Below are positions 18,320-27,814 of a stretch of DNA of 64,000 bases, piece by piece. How positions within the stretch are numbered: the stretch's first letter is position 1; each line of letters opens with the position of its first letter. The stretch lies in the NCBI RefSeq assembly GCF_003112535.1, contig NZ_BEWA01000030.1:1-64000 (forward strand). Direction: 5' to 3'. Position numbers and translations under genes: made by a program. Under the pieces are notes generated by a model, which saw nothing but the letters and a program-made list of their open reading frames with translations, ran no database searches and was not told the origin of the DNA. The DNA comes from Streptomyces rishiriensis. Lineage in GTDB: Bacteria > Actinomycetota > Actinomycetes > Streptomycetales > Streptomycetaceae.

Positions 18320-20572
18320 GTGAAACAGGTTGTGCAGAACTACAAGAGCGGCGAGCTGGCGCTGCTCGAGGTGCCGGCGCCGGGGTGCAGGCCGCACGGT
18401 GTGCTGGTCCGCAGCGCCTACTCGCTGATCTCCACCGGGACCGAGCTCATGAAGGTGTCCGAGGCCGGCATGTCGATGCTGGGCAAGGCCCGCTCCCGGC
18501 CGGACCAGGTGGCCAAGGTCGTGCAGAGCGTGGCCACCAACGGGGTGCCCGCCACCTACCGCAAGGTGATGGGCAAGCTGGACTCCTACACGCCGCTGGG
18601 CTACTCGCTGTGCGGGGTGGTCGAGCAGGTCGGCGCGGGGATCGACGAGGTGAAGGTCGGCGACCTCGTGGCCTGCGCCGGCAACGAGCACGCGCTGCAC
18701 GCCGAGCTGAACTGGGTACCGAAGAACCTCTACGCCCGGGTGCCGGACGGCCTCGCGCCGCGGCACGCGGCCTTCGGCACCGTCGGGTCGATCGCGTTGC
18801 AGGGCGTGCGCCAGGGCGAGTCGCAGCTCGGCGAAGTGGCGCTCGTCATCGGCCTCGGACTGATCGGGCAGCTGGTGGTGCAGCTGCTGGCCGCCTCGGG
18901 AGTCCGCGTCGTCGGGGTCGACCCCGACCCGGCGCGCTGCGAGCTCGCCGAGCGGCTGGGCGCGGCGGCCTGCGGCGATCCCGACTCCTCGGTGGTGGAG
19001 AGCGCCGTCGCCGAACTCACCGGCGGTCACGGCGTGGACCAGGTGTACCTGGCCGCCGGCGGCGGCAGCAACCAGCCCGTGGAGCTGGCCGCCCGGATGA
19101 GCCGCGACCGCGGCCGGGTGATCGACATCGGCAAGTGCCGTCTGGACCTGCCGTGGAACGCGTACTACGAGAAGGAGCTCGACGTCCGGTTCTCCCGCAG
19201 TTACGGCCCCGGGCGCTACGACCCGGAGTACGAGCTGGAGGGGCGGGACTACCCGATCGGCTATGTGCGCTGGACCGAGCGCCGCAACCTGGCGTGCTTC
19301 CTCGATCTCCTGGCCCGCGGCCGCGTCGACGTGGAACCCCTGGTCTCCCACGTCGCCGACTTCGACGACGCCGTCGAGACGTATCAGAGCCTGAAGGACG
19401 GCGGGCTGAAGGCCGTCGCCGTGCTGTTCCGGTACCCCGGCTCCACGGGGGAAGCGGGGCAAGCGGAGGGAGCGGGGGAAGCGGAGGGAGCGGAGGGAGC
19501 GGGACGGACAGGGGAAGCGCGGCAGGCGGAGACGCCGGAGGTGGCCGTGCCCGCGGTGCGGCGCGGTGGCGCGGCGCCCGCCCCGGCCCGGGCCGCCGGG
19601 ACGCCGGTGCGGCTGGCGTTCGTCGGCGCGGGAAACTACGCGACGTCGATGCTGCTGCCGCACCTGGCGAAGCGTGCGGGCGTCGAGTTGTCCACGGTGG
19701 TCACCACGACGGCGCTGTCCGCGGCCAACGCGCAGCGCAAGTTCGGCTTCGCCGGGGCGACCACCGATCTCGACGCCGTGCTCGGCGACGAGTCCGTCGA
19801 CGCGGTGTTCGTGGTCACCCGCCACAGCTCGCACGCCGAGCTGACCCGGAAAGCGCTGCTGGCCGGCAAGGCGGTGTTCGTGGAGAAGCCGCTGGCGCTC
19901 ACCGAGGACGAACTGTCCGGTGTGCTCGCGGCGGTGGAGGAGTCCGGCAACGACCGGCTGCAGGTGGGCTTCAACCGCCGGTTCGCGCCACTGCTGCAGG
20001 AGGCGAAGAAGCGGTTCGGGGCGCGGAGCGGGCCGGCGAGTCTGCGTTACCTCGTCAACGCGGGCCGTCTGGAGCGCGGCAGCTGGTACCTCCAGCAGGG
20101 CGCCGAGGGCTCGCGGTTCGTCGGCGAGGGCGGGCACTTCATCGACACGGCCAGCTGGCTGCTCGACGCCGACCCGGTCTCGGTGTACACCGTCCCGACG
20201 CCCGGCAACGAGGACCTGCAGGTGGTGCTGCGCTACCCGGACGGCTCCACCGCCACCGTCAGCTATGTCACCACCGGCTCGTCCGGCTTTCCCAAGGAGA
20301 CGCTGGACCTGATCGCGGACGGCAGGGTGCTGCGGCTGGACGACTTCGTCCGCGCCTCGGTCCACGGCCGCAAGCGGTGGGTCAGTTCGCGGCTGCCCAA
20401 GGCCCGGGACAAGGGTCAGTCCGCCGAACTGGCCGCGTTCGTCAAGGCCGTGCGGACCGGCGGCCCGATGCCGGTGCCGCTGGAGTCGCTGGTCGCCACC
20501 ACGGCGGCCACCCTCGCCGTGCGGACCGGCCTGAGCAGCGGCGCGCCGGTGACGTTGGCGAGGACGCGATGA
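18320..20572 (+). CDS. Bi-domain oxidoreductase: zinc-type alcohol dehydrogenase fused to Gfo/Idh/MocA
   Basis: A 750-residue two-domain enzyme. Residues 1-370 are an MDR/zinc-ADH domain (GYSLCGVVEQVGAG, nucleotide motif VIGLGLIGQLVVQLLAASG). Residues 430-750 are a Gfo/Idh/MocA dehydrogenase (LAFVGAGNYATSMLLPHLAK, EKPLALTEDEL, QVGFNRRFAPL, GEGGHFIDTASWL). The linker at 373-429 is a Gly/Glu/Ala-rich repeat encoded by tandem DNA repeats. This fusion recurs in polysaccharide clusters, often beside a heparinase-like gene as here; it is presumed to act on a nucleotide or lipid-linked sugar. AGAGG precedes the GTG. ATGA overlap with the next gene. Confidence 0.85.
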   Translation: MKQVVQNYKSGELALLEVPAPGCRPHGVLVRSAYSLISTGTELMKVSEAGMSMLGKARSRPDQVAKVVQSVATNGVPATYRKVMGKLDSYTPLGYSLCGVVEQVGAGIDEVKVGDLVACAGNEHALHAELNWVPKNLYARVPDGLAPRHAAFGTVGSIALQGVRQGESQLGEVALVIGLGLIGQLVVQLLAASGVRVVGVDPDPARCELAERLGAAACGDPDSSVVESAVAELTGGHGVDQVYLAAGGGSNQPVELAARMSRDRGRVIDIGKCRLDLPWNAYYEKELDVRFSRSYGPGRYDPEYELEGRDYPIGYVRWTERRNLACFLDLLARGRVDVEPLVSHVADFDDAVETYQSLKDGGLKAVAVLFRYPGSTGEAGQAEGAGEAEGAEGAGRTGEARQAETPEVAVPAVRRGGAAPAPARAAGTPVRLAFVGAGNYATSMLLPHLAKRAGVELSTVVTTTALSAANAQRKFGFAGATTDLDAVLGDESVDAVFVVTRHSSHAELTRKALLAGKAVFVEKPLALTEDELSGVLAAVEESGNDRLQVGFNRRFAPLLQEAKKRFGARSGPASLRYLVNAGRLERGSWYLQQGAEGSRFVGEGGHFIDTASWLLDADPVSVYTVPTPGNEDLQVVLRYPDGSTATVSYVTTGSSGFPKETLDLIADGRVLRLDDFVRASVHGRKRWVSSRLPKARDKGQSAELAAFVKAVRTGGPMPVPLESLVATTAATLAVRTGLSSGAPVTLARTR
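19445..19515 (+). repeat. Repeat-rich linker DNA between the two oxidoreductase domains
   Basis: Imperfect tandem units of the type GGGGAAGCGGAGGGAGC encode Gly-Glu-Ala triplets joining the dehydrogenase domains. Purine-rich on the coding strand. Confidence 0.7.
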
Positions 20573-22542
20573 CCGCGAGCTCGGGGAGTCCGCTGTGGTA
20601 CCTGCGGCGGCTGTCCCGGATGGGGCCGCGGGAGGTCGGCGGCCGGGCGGTCGACGCGGTGCGCAGGCGGCGGTGGCGCTCGGCGGCGCCGGACGGCCCG
20701 AGCGTGAGCGGCGCCCGGTTCACCGCGGTGCTGCCCGCCGGGGCGATCGCCGCGGTGCCGCCGGACGCCGCGAAACGCCTCGTCGCCGAGGCGGACCGGC
20801 TGATGGCCGGGCACGCCGAGTACTTCGGGGTGCCCCGCGACGACCTGGCCGACCCGGACTGGTGTCACGACCCGAAGACCGGGCGCCGGGCCCCGCAGGT
20901 CTACGCCTTCGACGTGCCGTACCGCGACGAGGAAGCGGTCGGCGACATCAAGCAGATCTGGGAACTGTCCCGGCATCAGTACCTCACCGTGCTCGCCGCC
21001 GCCTACGCGGTCACCGGCGACGAGCGCTACGCCGAGCGCGTGGCCGGACACCTGCGGTCGTGGTGGGCGGCCAACGCGCCGCTGCGCGGCGTGCACTGGA
21101 CCAGCGGCATCGAGCTGGGGATCCGGCTGCTGTCCTGGGTGTGGATCCGCCGGCTGCTCGACGGCTGGCCGGGCGCGGCCGAGCTGTTCGAGGGCAACCC
21201 GGTGGCGCACCGGCAGATCTGGCACCACCAGCGCTGGCTTGCGGCCTTCCCGAGCCGGGGGTCCTCGGCGAACAACCACGTCATCGCCGAGACCGCCGGG
21301 CAGTCCGCCGCGGCCTGCGCGTTCGACTGGTTCCCCGCCTCGGCGCGCTGGCGGGCCGACGCACTGCGGTCGCTGGAGCGGCAGTTGCGCGCCAACACCT
21401 TCCCCTCCGGCCTCAACCGCGAGCTGGCGAGCGAGTACCACGGGCTGGTGCTGGAGCTCGGTCTGGCGGCGGTGGCCGAGGCGGACGCCGCGAACGTGCC
21501 GGTCCCCGCGACGCTGCGGCTGGTGCTGCTGCGGATGACCGACGCGCTCGCGGCCGTCGTGGACGACCGGCTGCGGCCGCCGCGCCAGGGGGACGCGGAC
21601 GACGGGCACGGTCTGGTCGTGGACGGCGCGGGCACCGATCGCTGGGGCTCGCTGCTGGCGACCGGGGAGGCCGTGTTCGGCCGGCTCGCCTGGTGGCCGA
21701 CGGTGACCGGCACCGATGTGCGCACCCCGCTGCTGGCCGCGCTCGTCCGGCCGTACGCGAAGGAGGGCGCCACGCCGGCGGTGTCCCGCCCGGCGAACCG
21801 GCCGGCTCATTTCGCCGACGCCGGCATGACCGTCCTGCGGGGGCCGGACAAGATCTGGTGCCGCTGCGACGGCGGCCCGCACGGATTCCTGTCCATCGCC
21901 GCGCACGCCCACGCGGACGCGCTGTCCGTGGAGGTCCGGCACGACGGGATCGACGTGCTGGCCGACCCCGGGACGTTCTGCTACCACGGGCAGCCCGAGT
22001 GGCGGCGGTACTTCCGCTCGACCCTCGGCCACAACACCCTGGAGCTGGACGGCGAGGACCAGTCCGTCTCCGGCGGCCCGTTCCTGTGGACCCGGCACGC
22101 ACGCAGCCGGGTCCTGGTCGCGGACCCCTCCGGGGACGGGGACGGGGGGACGGTCCGCTGGTGCGCCGAGCACGACGGCTACCGGCCCTCCGTGCACCGA
22201 CGCCGGGTGGAGCTGACGTCCGCGAGCGAGCTGCGGGTGGTCGACGAGGTGCGCGGCCCCCGCCGGGCCGTACGTCTGGCGTTCCACCTGGGGCCGTCGA
22301 TCACCGCGGACCTGGCGGACGACCGGGCGGCGCTCACCTGGACCCGGGACGGCGAGGACCGCTCCGCGGTGCTCGACCTGCCCGGACAGCTGTCCTGGGG
22401 GGCGCACCGCGGGGAGAGCGACCCGCCGCTGGGCTGGTACTCCGCCGGCTTCGGACGCAAGGAACCGGCCACCACCCTGGTCGGCACCGGCTTCACCGAC
22501 GGCACGGAGGACTTCACCACCGTGCTCGCATTCCACGGTTAG
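20569..22542 (+). CDS. Heparinase II/III-family polysaccharide lyase
   Basis: A 657-residue protein of the alginate lyase/heparinase II/III superfamily, which cleaves uronic-acid polymers by beta-elimination. The N-terminal alpha/alpha toroid includes KQIWELSRHQYLTVLAAAY, GIRLLSWVWIRRLL and SSANNHVIAETAG, in which the Asn-His pair is typical of the active site. The C-terminal beta-sandwich includes HAHADALSVEVRHDG, LADPGTFCYHG and RSTLGHNTLELDGEDQS. No signal peptide is visible, so export is unclear. It may edit or proofread the polymer during assembly. ATGA overlap with the fusion oxidoreductase. Confidence 0.88.
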   Translation: MTASSGSPLWYLRRLSRMGPREVGGRAVDAVRRRRWRSAAPDGPSVSGARFTAVLPAGAIAAVPPDAAKRLVAEADRLMAGHAEYFGVPRDDLADPDWCHDPKTGRRAPQVYAFDVPYRDEEAVGDIKQIWELSRHQYLTVLAAAYAVTGDERYAERVAGHLRSWWAANAPLRGVHWTSGIELGIRLLSWVWIRRLLDGWPGAAELFEGNPVAHRQIWHHQRWLAAFPSRGSSANNHVIAETAGQSAAACAFDWFPASARWRADALRSLERQLRANTFPSGLNRELASEYHGLVLELGLAAVAEADAANVPVPATLRLVLLRMTDALAAVVDDRLRPPRQGDADDGHGLVVDGAGTDRWGSLLATGEAVFGRLAWWPTVTGTDVRTPLLAALVRPYAKEGATPAVSRPANRPAHFADAGMTVLRGPDKIWCRCDGGPHGFLSIAAHAHADALSVEVRHDGIDVLADPGTFCYHGQPEWRRYFRSTLGHNTLELDGEDQSVSGGPFLWTRHARSRVLVADPSGDGDGGTVRWCAEHDGYRPSVHRRRVELTSASELRVVDEVRGPRRAVRLAFHLGPSITADLADDRAALTWTRDGEDRSAVLDLPGQLSWGAHRGESDPPLGWYSAGFGRKEPATTLVGTGFTDGTEDFTTVLAFHG

Positions 22543-22556
22543 GGAGGGGAGGACGC

Positions 22557-24080
22557 GTGGGGATCACGTGGCGGCGCCGGGCGCTGTCGGCGGCAGTGCC
22601 GGCGCTGGCTCTGCTGGCGGCGACCGGCTGTGACGGCGGCACGACGGACGCGACGCCGAAGCCGACGGCCGCGCCCTCCCCGTCCGCGGCCAGAGTGTGC
22701 GCCAAGCCCGCCGCCGGGCCGGCCGCGGCGCCCTCGGGCGCGGTGACGGTCGACCCCGCGGTGCCCGGCGACCTGGCCGCGAAGACCGAGAGCAGTCCCG
22801 CGCACACCACCTTCTGGCTGCGGCCGGGCACGCACACCCTCATGTCGGACCGCTACGACCAGGTGATCCCCAAGGAGGGCGACGTCTACGTCGGCGCGCC
22901 CGGCGCGGTGCTCGACGGCCGCAAGAGCAACCACTACGCGTTCGGCGGTGACGCCCGCGACGTCGTCATCCGCTATCTGACCGTGCAGAAGTTCGTCGCG
23001 CCCCGCGACGAGGGCGTGGTCAACCACGACTCGGCCGACGGCTGGGTGATCGAGCACGCGACGATCCGGGACAACTCGGGGGCCGGACTGATGGCCGGCG
23101 CCCGGCAGCAGGTCCGCTCCAGCTGCCTGCGCGACAACGGCCAGTACGGCATGAACGCCTACAAGGAGGGCGGCCGGCTGAAGGGCCTGGTGGTCGAGGG
23201 CAACGAGATCGCCGGCAACAACACGGACGACTGGGAGCGCCGGCGGCCGGACTGCGGCTGCAGCGGGGGCGTCAAGTTCTGGGCCGTCGACGGCGCGGAC
23301 GTACGCGGCAACTGGGTGCACGACAACCGTGGCACCGGGCTGTGGGCGGACACCGACAACAACGACTTCCTCATCGAGGACAACCTGATCGAGGACAACG
23401 ACGGCGCCGCGCTGATCTACGAGATCAGCTACAACGCGGTCGTCCGCGACAACACGATCCGGCGCAACAACTGGGTCGAGGGCCGCGCTCGCGCGGCCGC
23501 CGGCGACACCTTCCCGTTCGCGACCGTCTACCTCTCCGAGTCCGGCGGCGAACCGCGGATCCGGGCCCGCACGGACAAGATCGACGTCTACCGGAACGTG
23601 CTGGAGGACAACTGGTCCGGGATCACCCTGTGGGAGAACGCCGACCGGTTCTGCAACAGCCCGGCCAACACCTCCTCCGGTGACTGCACGTTGCTGGTGA
23701 AGAACACCGGCCGCTGCGTGCAGCCCGCGATCACCGGGCCCCCGCTGTACTCCGACTGCCGGTGGAAGACCCAGCGGGTGGACGTCCACGACAACCGCTT
23801 CGTGCTGGACAAGTCCGTCATGCGCTGCACGGTGATGTGCGACCGGATGGCGGTGCTGTCCAACTACGGCACCTATCCGGACTGGTCGCCCTACCAGGGC
23901 GAGCGGGTGGCCGAGGCCATCACCGGCCGGCAGCACAACCGCTGGCACGACAACGTCTACGTCGGACCATGGACCTTCGTCGTCCACGACGCGAGCCGGA
24001 CCCTCGGCTTCAAGCAGTGGCGGGGCTCGCCGTACCGGCAGGACACGGGCAGCACCCTGCGCGCCGGGGACGGTGGTTGA
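22557..24080 (+). CDS. Right-handed beta-helix lipoprotein (lyase/C5-epimerase-like)
   Basis: A 507-residue exported protein. The N-terminus is a lipoprotein signal with lipobox-like ALLAATGC, followed by a Thr/Pro/Ala-rich tether. The body is a parallel beta-helix with many N-rich turns (VIEHATIRDNSGAGLMAGA, VEGNEIAGNN, GNWVHDNRGTGLWADTDNND, IEDNLIEDNDGAALIYE). Such folds occur in pectate lyases and in mannuronan C5-epimerases such as AlgG. Given the AlgD-like and heparinase-like neighbours, it may epimerise or cleave uronate residues at the cell surface. AGGGAGGGGAGG precedes the GTG. Confidence 0.8.
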   Translation: MGITWRRRALSAAVPALALLAATGCDGGTTDATPKPTAAPSPSAARVCAKPAAGPAAAPSGAVTVDPAVPGDLAAKTESSPAHTTFWLRPGTHTLMSDRYDQVIPKEGDVYVGAPGAVLDGRKSNHYAFGGDARDVVIRYLTVQKFVAPRDEGVVNHDSADGWVIEHATIRDNSGAGLMAGARQQVRSSCLRDNGQYGMNAYKEGGRLKGLVVEGNEIAGNNTDDWERRRPDCGCSGGVKFWAVDGADVRGNWVHDNRGTGLWADTDNNDFLIEDNLIEDNDGAALIYEISYNAVVRDNTIRRNNWVEGRARAAAGDTFPFATVYLSESGGEPRIRARTDKIDVYRNVLEDNWSGITLWENADRFCNSPANTSSGDCTLLVKNTGRCVQPAITGPPLYSDCRWKTQRVDVHDNRFVLDKSVMRCTVMCDRMAVLSNYGTYPDWSPYQGERVAEAITGRQHNRWHDNVYVGPWTFVVHDASRTLGFKQWRGSPYRQDTGSTLRAGDGG

Positions 24081-24081
24081 G

Positions 24082-25338
24082 ATGAGGTCCGCGGACACCC
24101 GCACGAACCACACGAACCACAGGTCGAAGATCGTCGGGGCGGTCTGGGGGCTGCTCGTCCTCAACACCCTCGGCTCCGCCGGGGCGGTGACCATCGTCCC
24201 GCTGCCCCGCTCGCTCATCCAGATGGTCACCATGGGCTCGCTGGCCGCCGCGTTCGCGCTGGCGCTCCTGGTCAACCCCCGGGTACGCGTGCGGGCCAGC
24301 GCCTACGTGTTCCTGCTCACCCTCCTGCTGGTGCCGAGCCTGATCTCCAGCGTGGACCAGGGGGCCGGGTTCGGCGCGCTGTTCCGCTGCGGCCGGCTGG
24401 CTCTCTTCGTCGGCACGCTGTGGCTGCTCAGCCGCTGGTGGGACGGCGGCACGACGTTCGTCCGGCACCACATCCGGATGTACTTCGCGGTGCTCGCCTC
24501 GGTGGCCGCCGGTCTGGCCGCCTCACCGGGCGCCGCCCTGCCCGACCTCTACGGCGGGCGGCTGGTGGGCGCGTTGTGGCCGCTCACCCCGCCACAGATC
24601 GGACAGTACGCCGCGGTGATCATCGGGCTCACCGTGCTGCTTCTCCTGGGCCGCCGGACCGACCGGACCAGCGCGGCGGTGGTCATCGTGCCCTCCCTCG
24701 TCCTGCTCGCGCTGACCCATACCCGCACGGCCACGCTCGGCCTGGTCATCGCGCTGGTGCTGGCGATCACCTCCCTGGTCCTGACCAGCGCCGCCGCCCG
24801 CCGGGTCTTCTCCTGGGCGGTGCTGTGCGCCGCGGTGGCCGCGGTGGGGTTCAGCTCCGCGCTCCAGGCGTGGTTCCTGCGCGGGCAGAGCCAGGAGAAC
24901 TTCTCCAGCCTCACCGGCCGGGCCAAGGTCTGGAACGCCCTGCTGGCGGCGCCCCGGACGACCTCGGAGCACCTGTTCGGCACGGGCCTGGGCGACAAGT
25001 CGTACGGCGGGCTGCCGATCGACAACAGCTGGCTGGCCGTCTACAACGAACAGGGCGTGACCGGCATCGCCCTGGTCGCGGCGATCATCATCGTGCTGGG
25101 CGGCGTCGCGTTGCTGCGGCCGCCGTCGCTGTCGAGGGCCTGCGCGATCTTCCTGATCAGCTACTGCGCGATCGCGTCGTACACCGAGGCCGGGCTGGGC
25201 GACGCCTCGCCGTATCTGCTGCATCTGGCCGTGGCCGCCTCGCTGCTGGCCGCGCCCGCCGAGACCGCTCCCCCGTCGACGCCCGAGACCCGTCGACGAC
25301 CCGCCCCTCGCTGGGCCCGCACATCGGAGGTGACCTGA
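24082..25338 (+). CDS. O-antigen ligase/polymerase-like membrane protein (Wzy-like)
   Basis: A protein of about 418 residues with about eleven transmembrane helices and a large extracytoplasmic loop between about 275 and 325 (QSQENFSSLTGRAKVWNALL onward). The GR-x-KVWNALL motif is typical of the WaaL/Wzy superfamily. It most likely polymerises lipid-linked repeat units outside the membrane. The start could be GTG 24073 or ATG 24082; the latter has better spacing to GGGGA. The proline-rich C-terminal tail is cytoplasmic. It is followed after 2 bp by a glycosyltransferase gene. Confidence 0.82.
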   Translation: MRSADTRTNHTNHRSKIVGAVWGLLVLNTLGSAGAVTIVPLPRSLIQMVTMGSLAAAFALALLVNPRVRVRASAYVFLLTLLLVPSLISSVDQGAGFGALFRCGRLALFVGTLWLLSRWWDGGTTFVRHHIRMYFAVLASVAAGLAASPGAALPDLYGGRLVGALWPLTPPQIGQYAAVIIGLTVLLLLGRRTDRTSAAVVIVPSLVLLALTHTRTATLGLVIALVLAITSLVLTSAAARRVFSWAVLCAAVAAVGFSSALQAWFLRGQSQENFSSLTGRAKVWNALLAAPRTTSEHLFGTGLGDKSYGGLPIDNSWLAVYNEQGVTGIALVAAIIIVLGGVALLRPPSLSRACAIFLISYCAIASYTEAGLGDASPYLLHLAVAASLLAAPAETAPPSTPETRRRPAPRWARTSEVT

Positions 25339-25340
25339 GC

Positions 25341-26582
25341 ATGCACGTCCTCGTGGTGCACAACCGCTACGCCTCGGCCCAGCCGAGCGGGGAGAACAAG
25401 GTCGTCGACCAGGAGACGGCGCTGCTGCGCGAGGCCGGCCACCGGGTCGAGCTGTTCGAGCGGCGCAGCGACGACATCGCCGCCCGGTCCCTGCCGGGCA
25501 AGGTCGCCGTGCCGCTGCTGGTGCCGTGGAACCCGGCGGTCCGTAAGGAGCTCGCCGCCCGGCTGCGCGCCGAGCGGCCCGACGTGGTGCACGTCCACAA
25601 CGTCTTCCCGCTGCTGTCGCCGGCGGTGCTGGCCGCGTGCTCCGACGCCGGCGTGCCCGCCGTCGCCACGCTGCACAACTACACCCAGGTCTGCCCGCCG
25701 GGCACGCTGCAGCGCGACGGCCGGCCGTGCACCGAGTGCGTCGGGTCCACGCCGCTGCCCGCCGTGCGGCACGGCTGCTACCGGAACTCCCGGCTGGCGA
25801 CGGTGCCGCTCGCGGTCGGCCTGGCGGTCAACCGGCGGCGGTGGTGGTCCGGTGTGGAGCGGTTCTTCTGCATCTCCGCGGCGCAGCGCGACGTCCTGGT
25901 GCGGTCCGGCATGCCGTCGCAACGGCTGGCGGTGAAGCACAACTTCGTGCCCGACCCGGGCGGCTGCCGGACGGGCGCGGGCGAGCATCTGCTCTATCTG
26001 GGCCGGCTCGCGGAGGCCAAGGGCGTGCGGCTGCTCATGGCCGCGTGGGACGAGATCGCCGCCGGGGGCGGTGTCGGCGTACCGCTCGTCATCGCCGGCA
26101 CGGGGCCGCTGGAGCGGGAGGTGACCGCCTGGGCGGCGGGCCGGGACGACGTGCGCTACGTCGGCCTGTACGACCCGGCGCAGTGCCGGCAGGCCGTCGA
26201 GCGGTCGGTCGCCGTGGTGGCGCCCTCGACGTGGCTGGAGGCGTTCGGCCTGGTGGTCGTGGAGGCGATGGCGGCGGGGGTCCCGACCGTCGCCGCCGGT
26301 CACGGCGCCTTCGTCGAACTCGTCGAGGACGGGGTGACCGGGCTGCTGCACCGGCCGGGCGAGGCCGCCTCCCTCGCGTCGTGCCTGCGCCGGATCACCG
26401 CCGATCCGGCGCGCAACCGGGAGATGGGACAGGCGGCCCGGCGCCGCTATGAGCAGGACTTCAGCCCGGCTGTCGGGCTGGAGCGCCTGGTGGAGGGGTA
26501 CCGCACCGCGATCGCGGGTCGGTCAGCACTGGCTCGCGGCGGGGACACCCGCGCGGGCAGGGGGGATGGGGACAGCACATGA
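25341..26582 (+). CDS. Glycosyltransferase family 4
   Basis: A GT-B enzyme of 413 aa. The acceptor domain begins HVLVVHNRYASAQPSGENKV, has VVHVHNVFPLLSPAVL and ATLHNYTQVCPPGTL. A CxxC-like pair (RPCTECVG) and a further Cys suggest a small metal-binding insertion common in this subgroup. The donor domain has LLYLGRLAEAKGVRLLMAAW and the EX7E motif in EAFGLVVVEAMAAGVP. It probably extends the repeat unit. ATGA overlap with the following methyltransferase gene. Confidence 0.9.
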   Translation: MHVLVVHNRYASAQPSGENKVVDQETALLREAGHRVELFERRSDDIAARSLPGKVAVPLLVPWNPAVRKELAARLRAERPDVVHVHNVFPLLSPAVLAACSDAGVPAVATLHNYTQVCPPGTLQRDGRPCTECVGSTPLPAVRHGCYRNSRLATVPLAVGLAVNRRRWWSGVERFFCISAAQRDVLVRSGMPSQRLAVKHNFVPDPGGCRTGAGEHLLYLGRLAEAKGVRLLMAAWDEIAAGGGVGVPLVIAGTGPLEREVTAWAAGRDDVRYVGLYDPAQCRQAVERSVAVVAPSTWLEAFGLVVVEAMAAGVPTVAAGHGAFVELVEDGVTGLLHRPGEAASLASCLRRITADPARNREMGQAARRRYEQDFSPAVGLERLVEGYRTAIAGRSALARGGDTRAGRGDGDST

Positions 26583-27814
26583 CACGATGCCGACTCTGCG
26601 GCTCGGAAGCGATGGCGAGCGTCGTCGATCTCGGGGCGACGCCACCATGCGAGAGCTTTCTCGCCGCGGACCAACTGGACCTGCCCGAGCCGGCGTACCC
26701 GCTGCATCTGCGGGTCTGCACCGACTGCTGGCTCGCGCAGATCCCCCCGTTGATCACGCCGGAGGAGACGTTCACTCAGTACGCGTACTTCTCCTCCTAC
26801 TCGACCTCCTGGGTGGAGCACGCGCGCACCTTCGTCGCCGACTCCGTGCAACGGCTGGGCCTGGGCGCCGACGCCTTCGTGGTCGAGGTCGCGAGCAACG
26901 ACGGGTACCTGCTGAAGCACGTGAGGGACCGCGGTATCCGCTGCCTCGGCGTCGAACCCTCGGTGAACGTCGGCGCGGCGGCGCGGGAAGCGGGCGTGCC
27001 CACGCTCACGGCGTTCCTGGACCCGGCCACCGGCGCCGGCGTCCGCGCCGAGCACGGCCCGGCGGACCTGGTCGTGGCCAACAACGTGTACGCGCACATC
27101 CCCGACGTGGTCGGGTTCACCCGGGGGCTGCGCGCCCTGGTCGCCGACGACGGCTGGGTCTCCGTCGAGGTGCAGCACCTGCTGACCCTGATCGAGGAGA
27201 ACCAGTACGACACGATCTACCACGAGCACTTCCAGTACTACACGGTCGCCTCCGCGATCCGGGCGCTGGAGAGCGGCGGGCTCGCGCTGGTGGACGTCGA
27301 GCTGCTGCCCACGCACGGCGGCTCCATCCGGCTGTGGGCCAGGCCGGCCGAGGCGGCGGGCGAGCCCACCGCGCGGGTGACCGACGTGCTGGCCCGGGAG
27401 AAGGCCGCCGGGCTGCAGGAGCTGTCCGGGTACACCGAGTTCTCCGCGCGGGTGGCCAAGGTGCGCCGGGACCTGCTGCGGTTCCTCGTCGAGGCGGCCG
27501 AGCGCGGTGAGACGGTCGTCGGCTACGGCGCCCCGGGCAAGGGCAACACCCTGCTCAACCACTGCGGCATCCGGCCCGACCTGCTCCCGTACACGGTCGA
27601 CCGCAACCCCTACAAGCACGGCAGGTTCACCCCGGGCACCCGCATCCCGATCCTGCCGCCCGAGCAGATCGCCGCCGACAAGCCGGACTACGTCCTCGTC
27701 CTCCCGTGGAACCTGCGGGCGGAGCTGGTCGAGCAGCTGTCCTTCGTGCACGAATGGGGCGGCCGGCTGGTCTTCCCCATACCGGAACTGAGCATCGTCG
27801 AGGTCGCCTCATGA
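26579..27814 (+). CDS. NDP-sugar C-methyltransferase (SAM-dependent, zinc-binding)
   Basis: A 411-residue sugar C-methyltransferase of the TylC3/NovU type. It has an N-terminal zinc-binding domain with two Cys pairs (CRLCGS and CTDCW), a class I methyltransferase core VVEVASNDGYLLKHVRDRG (SAM-binding), VANNVYAHIPD, and a C-terminal Rossmann-like domain with GYGAPGKGNTLLNHCGI. The family adds a methyl group to a carbon next to a keto group of a nucleotide deoxysugar, giving branched sugars. The neighbouring cytidylyltransferase suggests a CDP-sugar substrate, which is an inference. Confidence 0.85.
   Translation: MTRCRLCGSEAMASVVDLGATPPCESFLAADQLDLPEPAYPLHLRVCTDCWLAQIPPLITPEETFTQYAYFSSYSTSWVEHARTFVADSVQRLGLGADAFVVEVASNDGYLLKHVRDRGIRCLGVEPSVNVGAAAREAGVPTLTAFLDPATGAGVRAEHGPADLVVANNVYAHIPDVVGFTRGLRALVADDGWVSVEVQHLLTLIEENQYDTIYHEHFQYYTVASAIRALESGGLALVDVELLPTHGGSIRLWARPAEAAGEPTARVTDVLAREKAAGLQELSGYTEFSARVAKVRRDLLRFLVEAAERGETVVGYGAPGKGNTLLNHCGIRPDLLPYTVDRNPYKHGRFTPGTRIPILPPEQIAADKPDYVLVLPWNLRAELVEQLSFVHEWGGRLVFPIPELSIVEVAS

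Noticed and set aside
17870..20365. 831-residue minus-strand open frame
   Set aside because: Antisense to the fusion oxidoreductase, no recognisable motif.
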